Shown: positions 22,489 to 31,071, numbered from the stretch's first letter. The stretch: 46,700 nucleotides of DNA from Bradyrhizobium liaoningense (GCF_018130955.1 NZ_JAFCJM010000052.1:1-46700), one strand, 5' to 3'. Notes: generated by a model from the sequence alone, not told the origin. Program-made: numbers and translations.

Positions 22489-23211
22489 TCACGCCGTCTT
22501 CACACCCGCCACGACACCGCTCGGTTCCTCGCTGAGCCAGCGATAGACCACGCCGCCGAGCGCGCCGCCGATCAATGGCGCCAGCCAGAACAGCCAGAGC
22601 TGCGCCAGCGCCCAGCCGCCGACGAACAGCGCGGGCCCCGTGCTGCGCGCCGGGTTCACCGAGGTGTTGGTGACGGGGATGCTGACGAGGTGGATCATCA
22701 CCAGCGCGAGCCCGATCGCGAGCGGCGCGAAGCCTGCGGGCGCGCGGCCGTGGGTCGCGCCCATGATGATGAACAGGAACATCATGGTCATCGCCACCTC
22801 GGTGAGGAAGCAGACCACCATGCCGTACTGGCCGGGCGAGTGCGCGCCATAGCCGTTCGACGCAAAGCCCTTTGTCACGTCGAATCCCGGCGCCCCGCTC
22901 GCGATCACATAGAGCAGCGCCGCCGCAACGATCGCCCCGATCACCTGTGCGACCACATAGGGCAGGATCTGGCCGCTCGGGAAACGTCCGCCGGCGGCGA
23001 GCCCGACCGTGACGGCCGGATTGAGATGGCAGCCGGAGATATGGCCGATCGCATAGGCCATGGTGACCACGCTGAGCCCGAACGCCAGGGAGACGCCGAC
23101 CAGGCCGATACCGACCTGTGGAAAGCCGGCCGCGATGACGGCACTGCCGCAGCCTGCGAAAGTCAGCCAGAACGTGCCGATGGCCTCGGCAGCATATTTC
23201 TTCATATCCAT
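22489..23211 (-). CDS. aqpZ: aquaporin Z
   Basis: This 240-residue water channel of the MIP family has six membrane helices and the two NPA half-helices, in CHLNPAVTVG (near residue 63) and SVNPARSTGP (near 185). The start reads MDMKKYAAEAIGTFWLTFAG; AGGGGAG lies 7 bp upstream of the ATG at 23211. The HLNPAVT and NPARS wording and the length point to the AqpZ (water) branch rather than GlpF. It is a single-gene unit. Confidence 0.94.
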   Translation of the reverse strand: MDMKKYAAEAIGTFWLTFAGCGSAVIAAGFPQVGIGLVGVSLAFGLSVVTMAYAIGHISGCHLNPAVTVGLAAGGRFPSGQILPYVVAQVIGAIVAAALLYVIASGAPGFDVTKGFASNGYGAHSPGQYGMVVCFLTEVAMTMMFLFIIMGATHGRAPAGFAPLAIGLALVMIHLVSIPVTNTSVNPARSTGPALFVGGWALAQLWLFWLAPLIGGALGGVVYRWLSEEPSGVVAGVKTA

Positions 23212-23474
23212 GTGGCGTCTCCCCTGATTCCAAAGGTTTCCGGATCGATCTCCGGGAACGGCCCCGTTCCTGGCGCCAAATCTCCCAAATCGGGGCTGCA
23301 CAGGGGTATTTTCGCCCCATTTAATGGCTGAACTTGGCCCGAAATGCCGCTTGGCAGGTGGACATCCCAGGTTTTGTCTGATACATCCGCGCGCTCAAGG
23401 TTAAGGGCTTGCGCGTTTCGCCATCCCCTTTGCTTTACCAGAATTCAAATCCGATCCACTGAAGAGGATGCCGC

Positions 23475-23777
23475 GTGCAGGTTCTCGTTCGCGATAACAA
23501 TGTCGATCAAGCCCTCAAGGCGCTGAAGAAGAAGATGCAGCGCGAGGGTATTTTCCGCGAGATGAAGCTCCGCGGTCACTACGAAAAGCCCTCCGAGAAG
23601 AAGGCCCGCGAAAAGGCCGAAGCCGTGCGCCGCGCGCGCAAGCTGGCCCGCAAGAAGCTGCAGCGCGAAGGCCTGCTGCCGATGAAGCCGAAGCCCGTGT
23701 TCGGCGCCGGCCCCGGCGGTGACCGTGGCGCTGGTGGCCGTGGCGGCCCGGGTGCCGGTCCGCGCGGACCGCGCTAA
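23475..23777 (+). CDS. rpsU: 30S ribosomal protein S21 with a Gly/Arg-rich tail
   Basis: This 100-residue protein starts with GTG at 23475, with AGAGGA 6 bp upstream, and reads MQVLVRDNNVDQALKALKKK, the canonical S21 start. Residues 1-72 are the normal S21 helices rich in Lys/Arg. From about residue 77 a tail of glycine with spaced arginine and proline (PGGDRGAGGRGGPGAGPRGP) lengthens it by roughly 25-30 residues over E. coli S21. S21 binds near the anti-Shine-Dalgarno end of 16S rRNA and affects initiation. A strong terminator follows. Confidence 0.96.
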   Translation: MQVLVRDNNVDQALKALKKKMQREGIFREMKLRGHYEKPSEKKAREKAEAVRRARKLARKKLQREGLLPMKPKPVFGAGPGGDRGAGGRGGPGAGPRGPR

Positions 23778-23811
23778 AGTTTGCTGAATTTGCAAGACTG
23801 AGTTTTCGATG

Positions 23812-23840
23812 ACGCGGGCCCTGGGCCCGCGTTATTATTT
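23812..23840 (+). terminator. Rho-independent terminator of rpsU
   Basis: A 9-bp GC stem, ACGCGGGCC (23812-23820) and GGCCCGCGT (23824-23832), with a 3-nt loop is followed by TTATTATTTTAT. It is the clearest intrinsic terminator in the window and lies 35 bp after the rpsU stop. Confidence 0.9.
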
Positions 23841-23905
23841 TATGGCGGTGCCTGCCAAAGGGATGGGGCACTACAGATGCGGCTCCAGCGCGAGCGAACC
23901 CCTAG

Positions 23906-24565
23906 ATGGCGACCCCTCTCCCTGAGCGTGATCCGGCATGGCACCAAGCTTGGCGCCGACCTTGGTGCCGTTCGGTCACGCTCGCACTGACCGCGCTCGC
24001 GCTCACCGGCTGCTCGTTCGACCTCGGCTCGCTGATGCCGGAGAAGGAGAAGCCGCAGGACGCGCCCAAGGCCGCCGCCGCGGCCGAGACCGCCGTCAGC
24101 CCGGCCAGCGTCACCGAGGCGCAGACGCACGCCGCGCGCGGCCAGACGCTGGCAAAATCCGGACAGACCGCGGAAGCGCTGGAAGAGTTCAATCGCGCCG
24201 TCGCGCTCGATCCCTACAACGCGCAGGCGCTCTACGGCCGCGCGCTGATCTACCAGGCCAGCAACCAGCACGAATTCGCGATTGCGGATTTCAGCGCCGC
24301 GAGCGGCCTCAATCCGCAAAAGGCCGAGCCGCTGCTCGGCCGCGCCACCAGCTATCTGGCGATCGGCAAGGTCAAGGAAGCCGCCTCAGACCTGGACGAA
24401 GCATCCGAGGCCGATCCGCACAATGCGCAGGTCTGGACGACACGCGGCCTCGCCTATGAGCGCCTCGGCGACAAGGCCAAGGCGGCGGCGTCCTACTCCA
24501 AGGCTGTCGGCTTGCGCCCACGCGATGACGCCGCACGCAGCGGGCTCGTCCGCGTCGGCGGCTAA
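23906..24565 (+). CDS. TPR-repeat lipoprotein
   Basis: This 219-residue protein starts MATPLPERDPAWHQAWRRPW, with a hydrophobic stretch ending in the lipobox LTGC (Cys36), so it is probably lipid-anchored. After a low-complexity linker come about four tetratricopeptide repeats (residues about 74-210), with the usual spacing of A, Y/F and P (ALEEFNRAVALDPYNAQALY, then HEFAIADFSAASGLNPQKAE). TPR lipoproteins act as envelope scaffolds. No partner is apparent. The start is preceded only by a weak GAGCGA. Confidence 0.82.
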   Translation: MATPLPERDPAWHQAWRRPWCRSVTLALTALALTGCSFDLGSLMPEKEKPQDAPKAAAAAETAVSPASVTEAQTHAARGQTLAKSGQTAEALEEFNRAVALDPYNAQALYGRALIYQASNQHEFAIADFSAASGLNPQKAEPLLGRATSYLAIGKVKEAASDLDEASEADPHNAQVWTTRGLAYERLGDKAKAAASYSKAVGLRPRDDAARSGLVRVGG

Positions 24566-24585
24566 AAACCGAACGCGTCGGTCGA

Positions 24586-25524
24586 TCAGTTCGGCGTGAC
24601 GTTCTTCGGCAGGACCGCGTTGAACATCGACTTGACGCCCGACAGCATCTCGTCGGCCACGTTGGTCTTGGGCTTTGACACGGGGTTGGGCATCGAGCCC
24701 GCCGCGTCGGCGCGCAGGTCGAGCGGCGGCGCAAGCACCGGAACCGGAATATCGGCCGGCGGCGTCAACCGGTTGGCGTCATCGCTGCCGACCGATGCCG
24801 TGTAGGGCGGGTTCGCAGGTGACGATGCATAGGGCTCGGATGCCGGCGTCGACACCGTGATCGGCGGCGGCAACGGGCGCACGACCTGCGGAGCTGTCGT
24901 CACGACGCGCGGGGATTCCTGAACGCGGGCCGCTTCCTGCGGCGCCGCCTCGACGGGCTTCTCAGCCGATTTGCCCTCGGGAGATTTGCGCAGGCGCTCG
25001 ATCGCGGCGCGCGCGAGGTCGTTGGCATCCTGGTTTGCCGGCGCGGCGGCGGTTGCCGCATTGGCCTCACCCGCGGGAGCGGCGGATGCGGGCGCGGAGA
25101 CAACCGGTGCCGGGCTGGACGCCGGACTGGACTTGGCGACGGTCTTGGGGGCCGGCTGCCGGCCACGGGGTGCGGCCGGAGTTTCGTCCGCAGCCTTGGC
25201 CTCGGCGGGCTGATCCGCTGCCTTTTCCGCGGGCTTGTCGGCGGCGGGCTTGTCGGCAGCAGGCTTGTCGGCGGGGGCCTTGTCGGCCACGGGCTTGTCC
25301 ATCACCGACTTCTCGGAGATGCCCTTGGCCTTGATTCCGGGCGCTGGCAGGTTGGCGACGTCGGTCGGCTTGCCGTTCTTGGTCTGGGCGGGCGCAACCG
25401 CAGCGGCAGGGGTGTCGGGCGCCGGCTTCGCGTTGATGTAGTGATTGACGATATAGGCCCCGATGATCGTTGCGAGCACCGAAGGGAAGATATCCATCGA
25501 GATCTTGGTGAGGTATTTCAGCAT
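24586..25524 (-). CDS. membrane-anchored Pro/Ala-rich protein of unknown function
   Basis: This 312-residue protein has one N-terminal hydrophobic segment (about residues 11-27, IFPSVLATIIGAYIVNH) and a long low-complexity region of Ala, Pro, Lys and Asp. Five 15-bp units at 25231-25305 encode tandem ADKPA peptides. The C-terminal 40 residues are less repetitive (NVADEMLSGVKSMFNAVLPK). I recognise no catalytic domain; an anchored spacer or envelope-spanning linker is what it looks like. I choose the ATG at 25524 over a GTG at 25533 because GGGGAG is then 8 bp away. Confidence 0.75.
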   Translation of the reverse strand: MLKYLTKISMDIFPSVLATIIGAYIVNHYINAKPAPDTPAAAVAPAQTKNGKPTDVANLPAPGIKAKGISEKSVMDKPVADKAPADKPAADKPAADKPAEKAADQPAEAKAADETPAAPRGRQPAPKTVAKSSPASSPAPVVSAPASAAPAGEANAATAAAPANQDANDLARAAIERLRKSPEGKSAEKPVEAAPQEAARVQESPRVVTTAPQVVRPLPPPITVSTPASEPYASSPANPPYTASVGSDDANRLTPPADIPVPVLAPPLDLRADAAGSMPNPVSKPKTNVADEMLSGVKSMFNAVLPKNVTPN

Positions 25525-25613
25525 TCCGGCCACTCCCCGCGCAAGCTGATGCGGGAACTTTGAGGCAATAGTAAGGGGTCAACTGCGACAGATCGATGGC
25601 AATTCTTACCGGG

Positions 25614-25898
25614 TTACGGCTTCAGCTCGATCTCAAGGAATACGATCTCGGTTGAGGTTTCGTTAAGTACGTCGTGTTCGACCCCCGCCTTACGAAAATA
25701 GGACTTGCCGGCCGCCAGCTGGGCCTTGGACCGCTCGCCATTGGGCGCCACGATGGTCATTTCCCCCGCTGTGACGGGAACAATCACATAGTCCATGCCG
25801 TGAGTGTGATGGCCGGTGGCACTGCCGGGCGCCAGCCGCCACTCCGTGACCCGGACCTCTGATGTGTCGACCTGAACTTCGGACTTGGCGGCGAGCAT
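25614..25898 (-). CDS. small cupin-domain protein
   Basis: This 94-residue single-domain cupin has metal-ligand candidates in the first motif, GHHTHGMDYVIVP (H31, H33), and a later histidine in GVEHDVLNE. AGGAGA lies 5 bp before the ATG at 25898. Small cupins bind a divalent metal and may act as isomerases, dioxygenases or sensors; nothing here narrows the substrate. It is transcribed toward the Pro/Ala-rich gene and away from a family B repeat. Confidence 0.85.
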   Translation of the reverse strand: MLAAKSEVQVDTSEVRVTEWRLAPGSATGHHTHGMDYVIVPVTAGEMTIVAPNGERSKAQLAAGKSYFRKAGVEHDVLNETSTEIVFLEIELKP

Positions 25899-25911
25899 CA
25901 GATTCTCCTAC

Positions 25912-25958
25912 GGCATGATCCGGAAAAGTGTGCAGCGGTTTTCCGGAAAGATCATGCC
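25912..25958. repeat. palindromic intergenic repeat (family B), short copy
   Basis: GGCATGATCCGGAAAA on the left pairs with TTTTCCGG and GATCATGCC on the right. It shares the CCGGAAAAGTGTG-CAGCGG block with the long copy at 19831-19908 but lacks the CAAACGCG hairpin. It lies between chaA and the cupin gene. Confidence 0.8.
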
Positions 25959-25968
25959 CAAACAATAA

Positions 25969-25991
25969 CCTGAAGCGCGATGCGCTTCAGG
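25969..25991 (-). terminator. hairpin at the chaA 3' end
   Basis: CCTGAAGCGC (25969-25978) and GCGCTTCAGG (25982-25991) form a perfect 10-bp stem with a 3-nt loop. The right arm includes the chaA stop codon. On the minus strand the stem is followed by TTATTGTTTGGG, so it can act as the chaA terminator. Confidence 0.6.
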
Positions 25992-27084
25992 GCACGAACA
26001 CCATGAACACGTAGACGGCAAATACCACCAGATGGACCAGTCCGAACAGGACGTTGGTCCGGCCCGTGCCGAAGGTCAGCATGCTCAAAAAGAAGGTCAG
26101 CAGCAGCAGCACGGTGTTTTGGGGGTTGAGGCCCAGCACCAGCGGCTGGTCGAGCATGTAGGTCGCGATCCCGACCGCGGGGATGGTCAAGCCGATGGTG
26201 GCAAGCGAAGAGCCCAGAGCCAGGTTGATGCTCTTCTGCAGGTCGTTCTTGCGCGCGGCTGCGACGGCGGAGACGCCTTCGGGCATCAGGATCAGGAGCG
26301 CAACCACGAGGCCGGCAAAGGCGGGCGGCGCGCCGATCATGGCCGCGACGGCATCAACCACCAGCGAGAACTTTTTGGCGAGCAGGACCACGGCCCCAAG
26401 CGAGATCAGCAGGAGCACGATGCTGACCGCCAGCATCTTTCCCGACAGATGGGCTGCGCCGCCCTTGCCGTCATCAGCGTCGTTTACGAAGTAGTCCCGG
26501 TGCAGCACCATCTGGGTGTAGAGGAACACGCCGTAGAGCACGATCGTCACCAGGTCGACGAAACCGAGCTGGAGCGCCGAAAAGACCGGCCCCGGCGTGG
26601 TCAGCGTGTAGTTCGGCATGATCAACGTCATGGTCGCCAGCACGAACAGGACGCTGAGATAAACGTTGGCGCCGGAGACCTGAAAGCCCTGCTCGCGATA
26701 GCGCAGGCCCCCGATCAGGACGCAGAGGCCGACAAGGCCGTTGCAGACGATCATCACCACCGCGAACACGGTGTCGCGCGCGAGCTCCGGCGCCGGCTTG
26801 TCGCCCAGCATGATCGTGGTGATCAGCGCGACCTCGATGATGGTCACCGCGAGCGTCAATAGCAGCGTCCCGTAGGGCTCGCCGATCCGCTCCGCGATCA
26901 CCTCGGAGTGATGCACCGCCGCGAACACCGTGCCGAACAGGATCACCAGCAGGACGACCGCAAAGACGACCCCGCCGGCCGACACGGTGAAGCCGTAGCC
27001 CGTCGCGGTGACGATCAGGAACAGCAGCACGGCGAGTGCGGGAAAGATCCAGGACGACCGCGGCATCGGTCCGTGTGAGCTCAT
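25987..27084 (-). CDS. chaA: calcium/proton antiporter
   Basis: This 365-residue protein of the CaCA superfamily has about eleven membrane helices. The two inverted alpha repeats are visible: EPYGTLLLTLAVTIIEVALI near residue 70, with the key acidic EVAL, and EGVSAVAAARKNDLQKSINL with ALGSSLATIGLTIP near 270-300. This is the ChaA/Vcx type that exchanges Ca2+ (and possibly Na+ or K+) for protons. The start reads MSSHGPMPRSSWIFPALAV. It follows the alpha/beta hydrolase gene by 64 bp on the same strand. Confidence 0.92.
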   Translation of the reverse strand: MSSHGPMPRSSWIFPALAVLLFLIVTATGYGFTVSAGGVVFAVVLLVILFGTVFAAVHHSEVIAERIGEPYGTLLLTLAVTIIEVALITTIMLGDKPAPELARDTVFAVVMIVCNGLVGLCVLIGGLRYREQGFQVSGANVYLSVLFVLATMTLIMPNYTLTTPGPVFSALQLGFVDLVTIVLYGVFLYTQMVLHRDYFVNDADDGKGGAAHLSGKMLAVSIVLLLISLGAVVLLAKKFSLVVDAVAAMIGAPPAFAGLVVALLILMPEGVSAVAAARKNDLQKSINLALGSSLATIGLTIPAVGIATYMLDQPLVLGLNPQNTVLLLLTFFLSMLTFGTGRTNVLFGLVHLVVFAVYVFMVFVP

Positions 27085-27148
27085 GTCGGCAATTTCCTTC
27101 GAACGCGCCCTGACCGATTATGCGCGAGAAGATCGCGCCCGTCAGCCC

Positions 27149-27949
27149 TCAGTTGCCGTCGATGAAACGTCGCGCCGCCTCGATGGCGCCAAAGCCGTCG
27201 AGATCATTGTGCCCGCCCCGGTCAATGCGGACGAACCGTTTCGGCTCGCGGGCGAGCGTGAACAGGCGCTCTCCGAACGCGATTGGAATGGTCTGGTCCA
27301 GTGCGCCATGCATGATCAGGAGCGGCGCCGTGACACTTGCGATGCGCTCGTCCGAGTGAAAACGGTCGCGCATCAGAAGGCGGACCGGAACGAACCGGAA
27401 GTGCGAGGCAGCGACGTCGACGAGCGACGTATAGGGTGCCTCGAGGATGAGCCGTCCAATCGGATGCTCGGACGCGAGCGCGACCGCAACGCCGGTCCCG
27501 AGCGAGAAACCCCAGAGAACGAGGCGCTGGGGCTCGTAGCGCGCCGCGGCGAATGAATACGCGGCCGCGCCGTCGCGCAGCAGGCCGTCTTCGGTCGGCG
27601 CACCGCTCGAGCCCGCATAGCCGCGATAGGACAGCGCGACGAGCCCCGTGCCGTCAGCGGTGATGCGCCTGAAGCGGCCGGAAAGCCCGGCAAGAGAATC
27701 GCCGTTGCCGTGGAAGAACAGGATCACGGGACGGCCGGGTTTTGGTGGCAGGTGCCAGACGATGACTTTCTCACCGTCGGACGTGGTCAACACATGCTCT
27801 TCCGCCCCGGACAAGCCCGCAGCGGCGGGCGCCGTGCGCTCAGCGGTCGGGATCGGAAACAGCATGGCGCGCTGTTTGACATAGAGCAGGAGAAGACCGG
27901 CGAGATAGCCGGCCGCAAGGATGATGGCGATCCACTTCAGGACTGTCAT
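27149..27949 (-). CDS. alpha/beta hydrolase
   Basis: This 266-residue protein has an N-terminal membrane anchor (about residues 6-23) followed by an alpha/beta hydrolase fold. The oxyanion motif is FFHGNGDS (H80-G-N-G). The nucleophile elbow is GFSLG with S149. The acid is probably the Asp of HGALDQTIP and the histidine that of DRGGHNDLDG. It resembles the BEM46/YfhR group of membrane-anchored serine hydrolases, whose substrates are mostly unknown. It lies 22 bp after the 61-residue His/Cys protein and may be read from the pnt cluster. Confidence 0.9.
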   Translation of the reverse strand: MTVLKWIAIILAAGYLAGLLLLYVKQRAMLFPIPTAERTAPAAAGLSGAEEHVLTTSDGEKVIVWHLPPKPGRPVILFFHGNGDSLAGLSGRFRRITADGTGLVALSYRGYAGSSGAPTEDGLLRDGAAAYSFAAARYEPQRLVLWGFSLGTGVAVALASEHPIGRLILEAPYTSLVDVAASHFRFVPVRLLMRDRFHSDERIASVTAPLLIMHGALDQTIPIAFGERLFTLAREPKRFVRIDRGGHNDLDGFGAIEAARRFIDGN

Positions 27950-27971
27950 CGCTTCGCGGCCACTCCGGAAT

Positions 27972-28157
27972 TCAGGATTTGCGGCGGCTCTTGCGCAATT
28001 TCAGGACGTCGGCGCGGATGCTCTCGGAAATCTCGCGGCAGGCGCACGCGGACGCATGTGCCGCGTGCCAAGATATGCGTTGCGCCCGCGTCGCCGCCTT
28101 GGACAAAGAATTGGGCGGCATGGGATTGGACCGGTGCCATTCCTTGTGGATGGCCAC
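27972..28157 (-). CDS. 61-residue His/Cys-motif protein
   Basis: This small basic protein starts with GTG at 28157, with AGGGAAA about 7 bp upstream, and ends in KLRKSRRKS. Its centre reads RISWHAAHASACACREISES, giving H-x2-H-x3-C-x-C, a plausible metal-binding cluster. I do not recognise the family, though the wording WHxxHAxxCxCR looks conserved rather than random. It lies 20 bp after pntB and 22 bp before the hydrolase on the same strand, consistent with an operon gene. A competing frame on the same strand (27946-28140) lacks such character. Confidence 0.6.
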   Translation of the reverse strand: MAIHKEWHRSNPMPPNSLSKAATRAQRISWHAAHASACACREISESIRADVLKLRKSRRKS

Positions 28158-28177
28158 GGTCCGTTTCCCTTCGCGCC

Positions 28178-29575
28178 TTACATCGCCTTGACGATGTTCT
28201 CGGTCACCTTCTTGGCGTCGCCGAGCAGCATCATGGTGTTGTCGCGGTAGAACAAGGGATTGTCGATACCGGCGTAACCCGAGGCCAGCGAGCGCTTGAT
28301 GAACATCACGGTGCCGGCCTTCCAGACCTGGAGCACGGGCATGCCGTAGATCGGCGAGGTCTTGTCCTCTTCGGCGGCCGGGTTGGTGACGTCGTTGGCG
28401 CCGATCACGAAGGCGATGTCGGCCTGCGCGAATTCGGAGTTGATGTCCTCGAGCTCGAACACCTCGTCATAGGGCACGTTGGCTTCGGCCAAGAGCACGT
28501 TCATGTGGCCGGGCATGCGGCCCGCGACCGGGTGGATGGCGTACTTCACCTCGACGCCTTCCTTCTTCAGCATGTCGGCCATTTCGCGCAGCGCGTGCTG
28601 GGCCTGCGCCACCGCCATGCCGTAGCCGGGCACGATGATGACCTTGGAGGCGTTCTTCATGATGAAGGCCGCGTCATCAGCCGAGCCGAGCTTTGCCGGC
28701 TTCTGCTCGCCGGTACCGCCGCCGGCAGCACCCGTTTCACCGCCAAAGCCGCCGAGGATGACCGAGATGAAAGACCGGTTCATCGCGTGGCACATGATGT
28801 AGGACAGGATCGCGCCCGACGAACCCACCAGCGCGCCGGTGATGATCAGCGCGGAGTTGCCGAGCGTGAAGCCGATGCCGGCGGCCGCCCAGCCCGAATA
28901 GGAGTTCAGCATCGAGATCACGACCGGCATGTCGGCGCCGCCGATCGGGATGATCATGAGCACGCCGAGCGCCAGCGCCAGGATGACGATCATCCAGAAG
29001 TCGAACGCGCCGCCGGAGATCACGAGCCTGACGATGAAGAAGACCAGCGCGACAGCGATCGCGATGTTGATGATGTGGCGGAACGGCAGGATGATCGGCG
29101 CACCGCTCATCCGTGCGGACAGCTTCAGGAACGCGATCACGGAGCCGGTGAAGGTCAGCGCGCCGATGGCAACGCCGAGCGACATTTCCACGAGGCTCTG
29201 GGCATGGATGTGGCCGGGCGTGCCGATGTCGAACGCTTCGGGCGCGTAGAACGCGCCGGCGGCGACCAGCACCGCGGCCATGCCGACCAGCGAGTGGAAG
29301 GCGGCGACCAGTTCCGGCATCGAGGTCATGGGGACGCGGCGCGCGATGACCGCACCGATCGCAGCACCGATGGCGATGCCGACGATGACGAGCACCCAGG
29401 CGAGAGCGTCAGCCGGCGGATGGTTGGCAAGCGTGGTCGCGACCGCGATCGCCATGCCGATCATGCCGAACAGATTGCCCTGGCGCGACGAGGCCGGGCT
29501 CGACAATCCCCGCAGCGACAGGATGAACAGCACCCCCGCCACGAGATACAACAATGCAGAGAGATTGGCGTTCAT
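28178..29575 (-). CDS. pntB: NAD(P) transhydrogenase beta subunit
   Basis: This 465-residue subunit carries membrane helices (residues about 1-265) and the NADP(H)-binding domain III at the C-terminus (from about 285). Domain III shows VIIVPGYGMAVAQAQHAL, AIHPVAGRMPGHMNVLLAEA and VIGANDVTNPAA. The enzyme uses the proton gradient to drive NADH reduction of NADP+. It follows pntAB by 39 bp. Length and motifs are complete. Confidence 0.97.
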   Translation of the reverse strand: MNANLSALLYLVAGVLFILSLRGLSSPASSRQGNLFGMIGMAIAVATTLANHPPADALAWVLVIVGIAIGAAIGAVIARRVPMTSMPELVAAFHSLVGMAAVLVAAGAFYAPEAFDIGTPGHIHAQSLVEMSLGVAIGALTFTGSVIAFLKLSARMSGAPIILPFRHIINIAIAVALVFFIVRLVISGGAFDFWMIVILALALGVLMIIPIGGADMPVVISMLNSYSGWAAAGIGFTLGNSALIITGALVGSSGAILSYIMCHAMNRSFISVILGGFGGETGAAGGGTGEQKPAKLGSADDAAFIMKNASKVIIVPGYGMAVAQAQHALREMADMLKKEGVEVKYAIHPVAGRMPGHMNVLLAEANVPYDEVFELEDINSEFAQADIAFVIGANDVTNPAAEEDKTSPIYGMPVLQVWKAGTVMFIKRSLASGYAGIDNPLFYRDNTMMLLGDAKKVTENIVKAM

Positions 29576-29614
29576 CTCAGGTCCCCATCTGTCCCTTCAG
29601 CCCGAGGTGGCCGC

Positions 29615-29932
29615 TTACTTCGACTTCTTCTTGTACATCGCCAGCATGCGCTGGGTGACAAGGAAGCCGCCAAAAATGTTCACGCAGGCGAAGATCAGCG
29701 CGACGAAGCCGAAGGCGCGTGCCCAGCCCGAGCCGCTCGACACGTTCGCGACGCCGCCGGCGAGCAGCGCACCGACCACGATCACCGAGGAGATCGCGTT
29801 GGTGACCGACATCAGCGGCGTGTGCAGCGCGGGGGTCACCGACCACACCACGAAATAGCCGACGAAAACGGCCAGCACGAAAATCGACAGCCGAAACACG
29901 AAGGGATCGACGACCTGTGCAGCATGCTCCAT
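29615..29932 (-). CDS. pntAB: NAD(P) transhydrogenase alpha-2 subunit
   Basis: This 105-residue membrane piece of the split alpha subunit has three to four helices (RLSIFVLAVFVGYFVVWSV, then TPLMSVTNAISSVIVVGALL). Splitting of PntA into a soluble alpha-1 and a membrane alpha-2 is normal for Alphaproteobacteria. AAGGAG overlaps the pntAA stop codon, 7 bp before the ATG, so translation is probably coupled. Confidence 0.95.
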   Translation of the reverse strand: MEHAAQVVDPFVFRLSIFVLAVFVGYFVVWSVTPALHTPLMSVTNAISSVIVVGALLAGGVANVSSGSGWARAFGFVALIFACVNIFGGFLVTQRMLAMYKKKSK

Positions 29933-29943
29933 GACGGATCTCC

Positions 29944-31071
29944 TTAAGGCTTCGGCTGGAAGTTCGGGTGGACGACGGCGCCGTCCTTGGTGAGCGCGGT
30001 GGCCTTCACGAGCTCGTCGTCCCAGTTGACGGCAAGCTTCTTCTCCTTCTTGTCGACCATGGTCTCGATGAAGGAGAACAGGTTGCGCGCGTAGAGGCCG
30101 GAGGCGGACGCGGCGACGCGGCCGGCGACGTTGGTGTAGCCGACGATCTTGATGCCATCGGTCTCGACGACTTCGCCGGGCTTGGCGCCCTCGACATTGC
30201 CGCCACGCTCGACGGCGAGATCGACCAGCACCGAGCCGGGCTTCATCGACTTGACCATCTCGGCCGAAACAAGCTTCGGTGCCGGCCGGCCCGGGATCAG
30301 CGCGGTGGTGATCACGATGTCCTGCTTCTTGATGTGCTCGGCGGTGAGCGCGGCCTGCTTGGCCTGGTACTCCTTGGACATCTCCTTGGCGTAGCCGCCC
30401 GCGGTCTGCGCGTTCTTGAACTCCTCGTCCTCGACGGCGAGGAATTTTGCGCCGAGCGATTCCACCTGCTCCTTGGTGGCGGGACGCACGTCGGTCGCGG
30501 TGACGATGGCACCAAGACGGCGCGCGGTCGCGATCGCCTGGAGACCGGCGACGCCGACGCCCATCACGAACACCTTTGCGGCGGGAACGGTGCCTGCGGC
30601 AGTCATCATCATCGGGAAGGCGCGGCCGAAGGCTTCGGCGCCCTCGATCACCGCGCGGTAGCCCGCGAGGTTGGCCTGCGAGGACAGCACGTCCATCACC
30701 TGCGCGCGCGTGATGCGCGGCATCAGTTCCATCGCGAAGGCGGCAATGCCGGCATCCGCCATTGTCTTCAGAGCGGCCTCATTGCCATAGGGATCCATGA
30801 TGGCGATGACGAGCGCGCCGCGCTTGTATCGGCCAAGCTCGGAGGCTTCGGGACGCTTCACCTTGATGATGATGTCGGCGTCCTTCAGCGCGTCGGCGCT
30901 GACGGTGGCGCCTGCCGCGGTGAACTCGGAATCCGGCAGGCCCGACTTGATGCCGGCGCCCGGCTCAACGGCGATCTCGGCGCCCAGCGCCTTGAATTTC
31001 TTCACCGTATCCGGCGAAGCGGCGACCCTCGGCTCCGACGGGTCGATTTCCTTGGCAACGGCAATCTTCAT
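29944..31071 (-). CDS. pntAA: NAD(P) transhydrogenase alpha-1 subunit
   Basis: This 375-residue NAD(H)-binding domain I of the transhydrogenase is related to alanine dehydrogenase. It starts MKIAVAKEIDPSEPRVAASP. The dinucleotide fold reads VFVMGVGVAGLQAIATARRL near residue 170, and the mobile loop lies near GYTNVAGRVAASAS. The ATG at 31071 has GGAGG 5 bp upstream; a start at 31104 would add 11 residues without a ribosome site. It leads the pntAA-pntAB-pntB set. Confidence 0.96.
   Translation of the reverse strand: MKIAVAKEIDPSEPRVAASPDTVKKFKALGAEIAVEPGAGIKSGLPDSEFTAAGATVSADALKDADIIIKVKRPEASELGRYKRGALVIAIMDPYGNEAALKTMADAGIAAFAMELMPRITRAQVMDVLSSQANLAGYRAVIEGAEAFGRAFPMMMTAAGTVPAAKVFVMGVGVAGLQAIATARRLGAIVTATDVRPATKEQVESLGAKFLAVEDEEFKNAQTAGGYAKEMSKEYQAKQAALTAEHIKKQDIVITTALIPGRPAPKLVSAEMVKSMKPGSVLVDLAVERGGNVEGAKPGEVVETDGIKIVGYTNVAGRVAASASGLYARNLFSFIETMVDKKEKKLAVNWDDELVKATALTKDGAVVHPNFQPKP

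Noticed and set aside
27710..29947. Long plus-strand open frame of about 745 codons opposite pntB and the hydrolase
   Set aside because: It is antisense to well-identified genes and its composition is His/Asp/Arg/Gly-rich, typical of mirror frames in GC-rich DNA.
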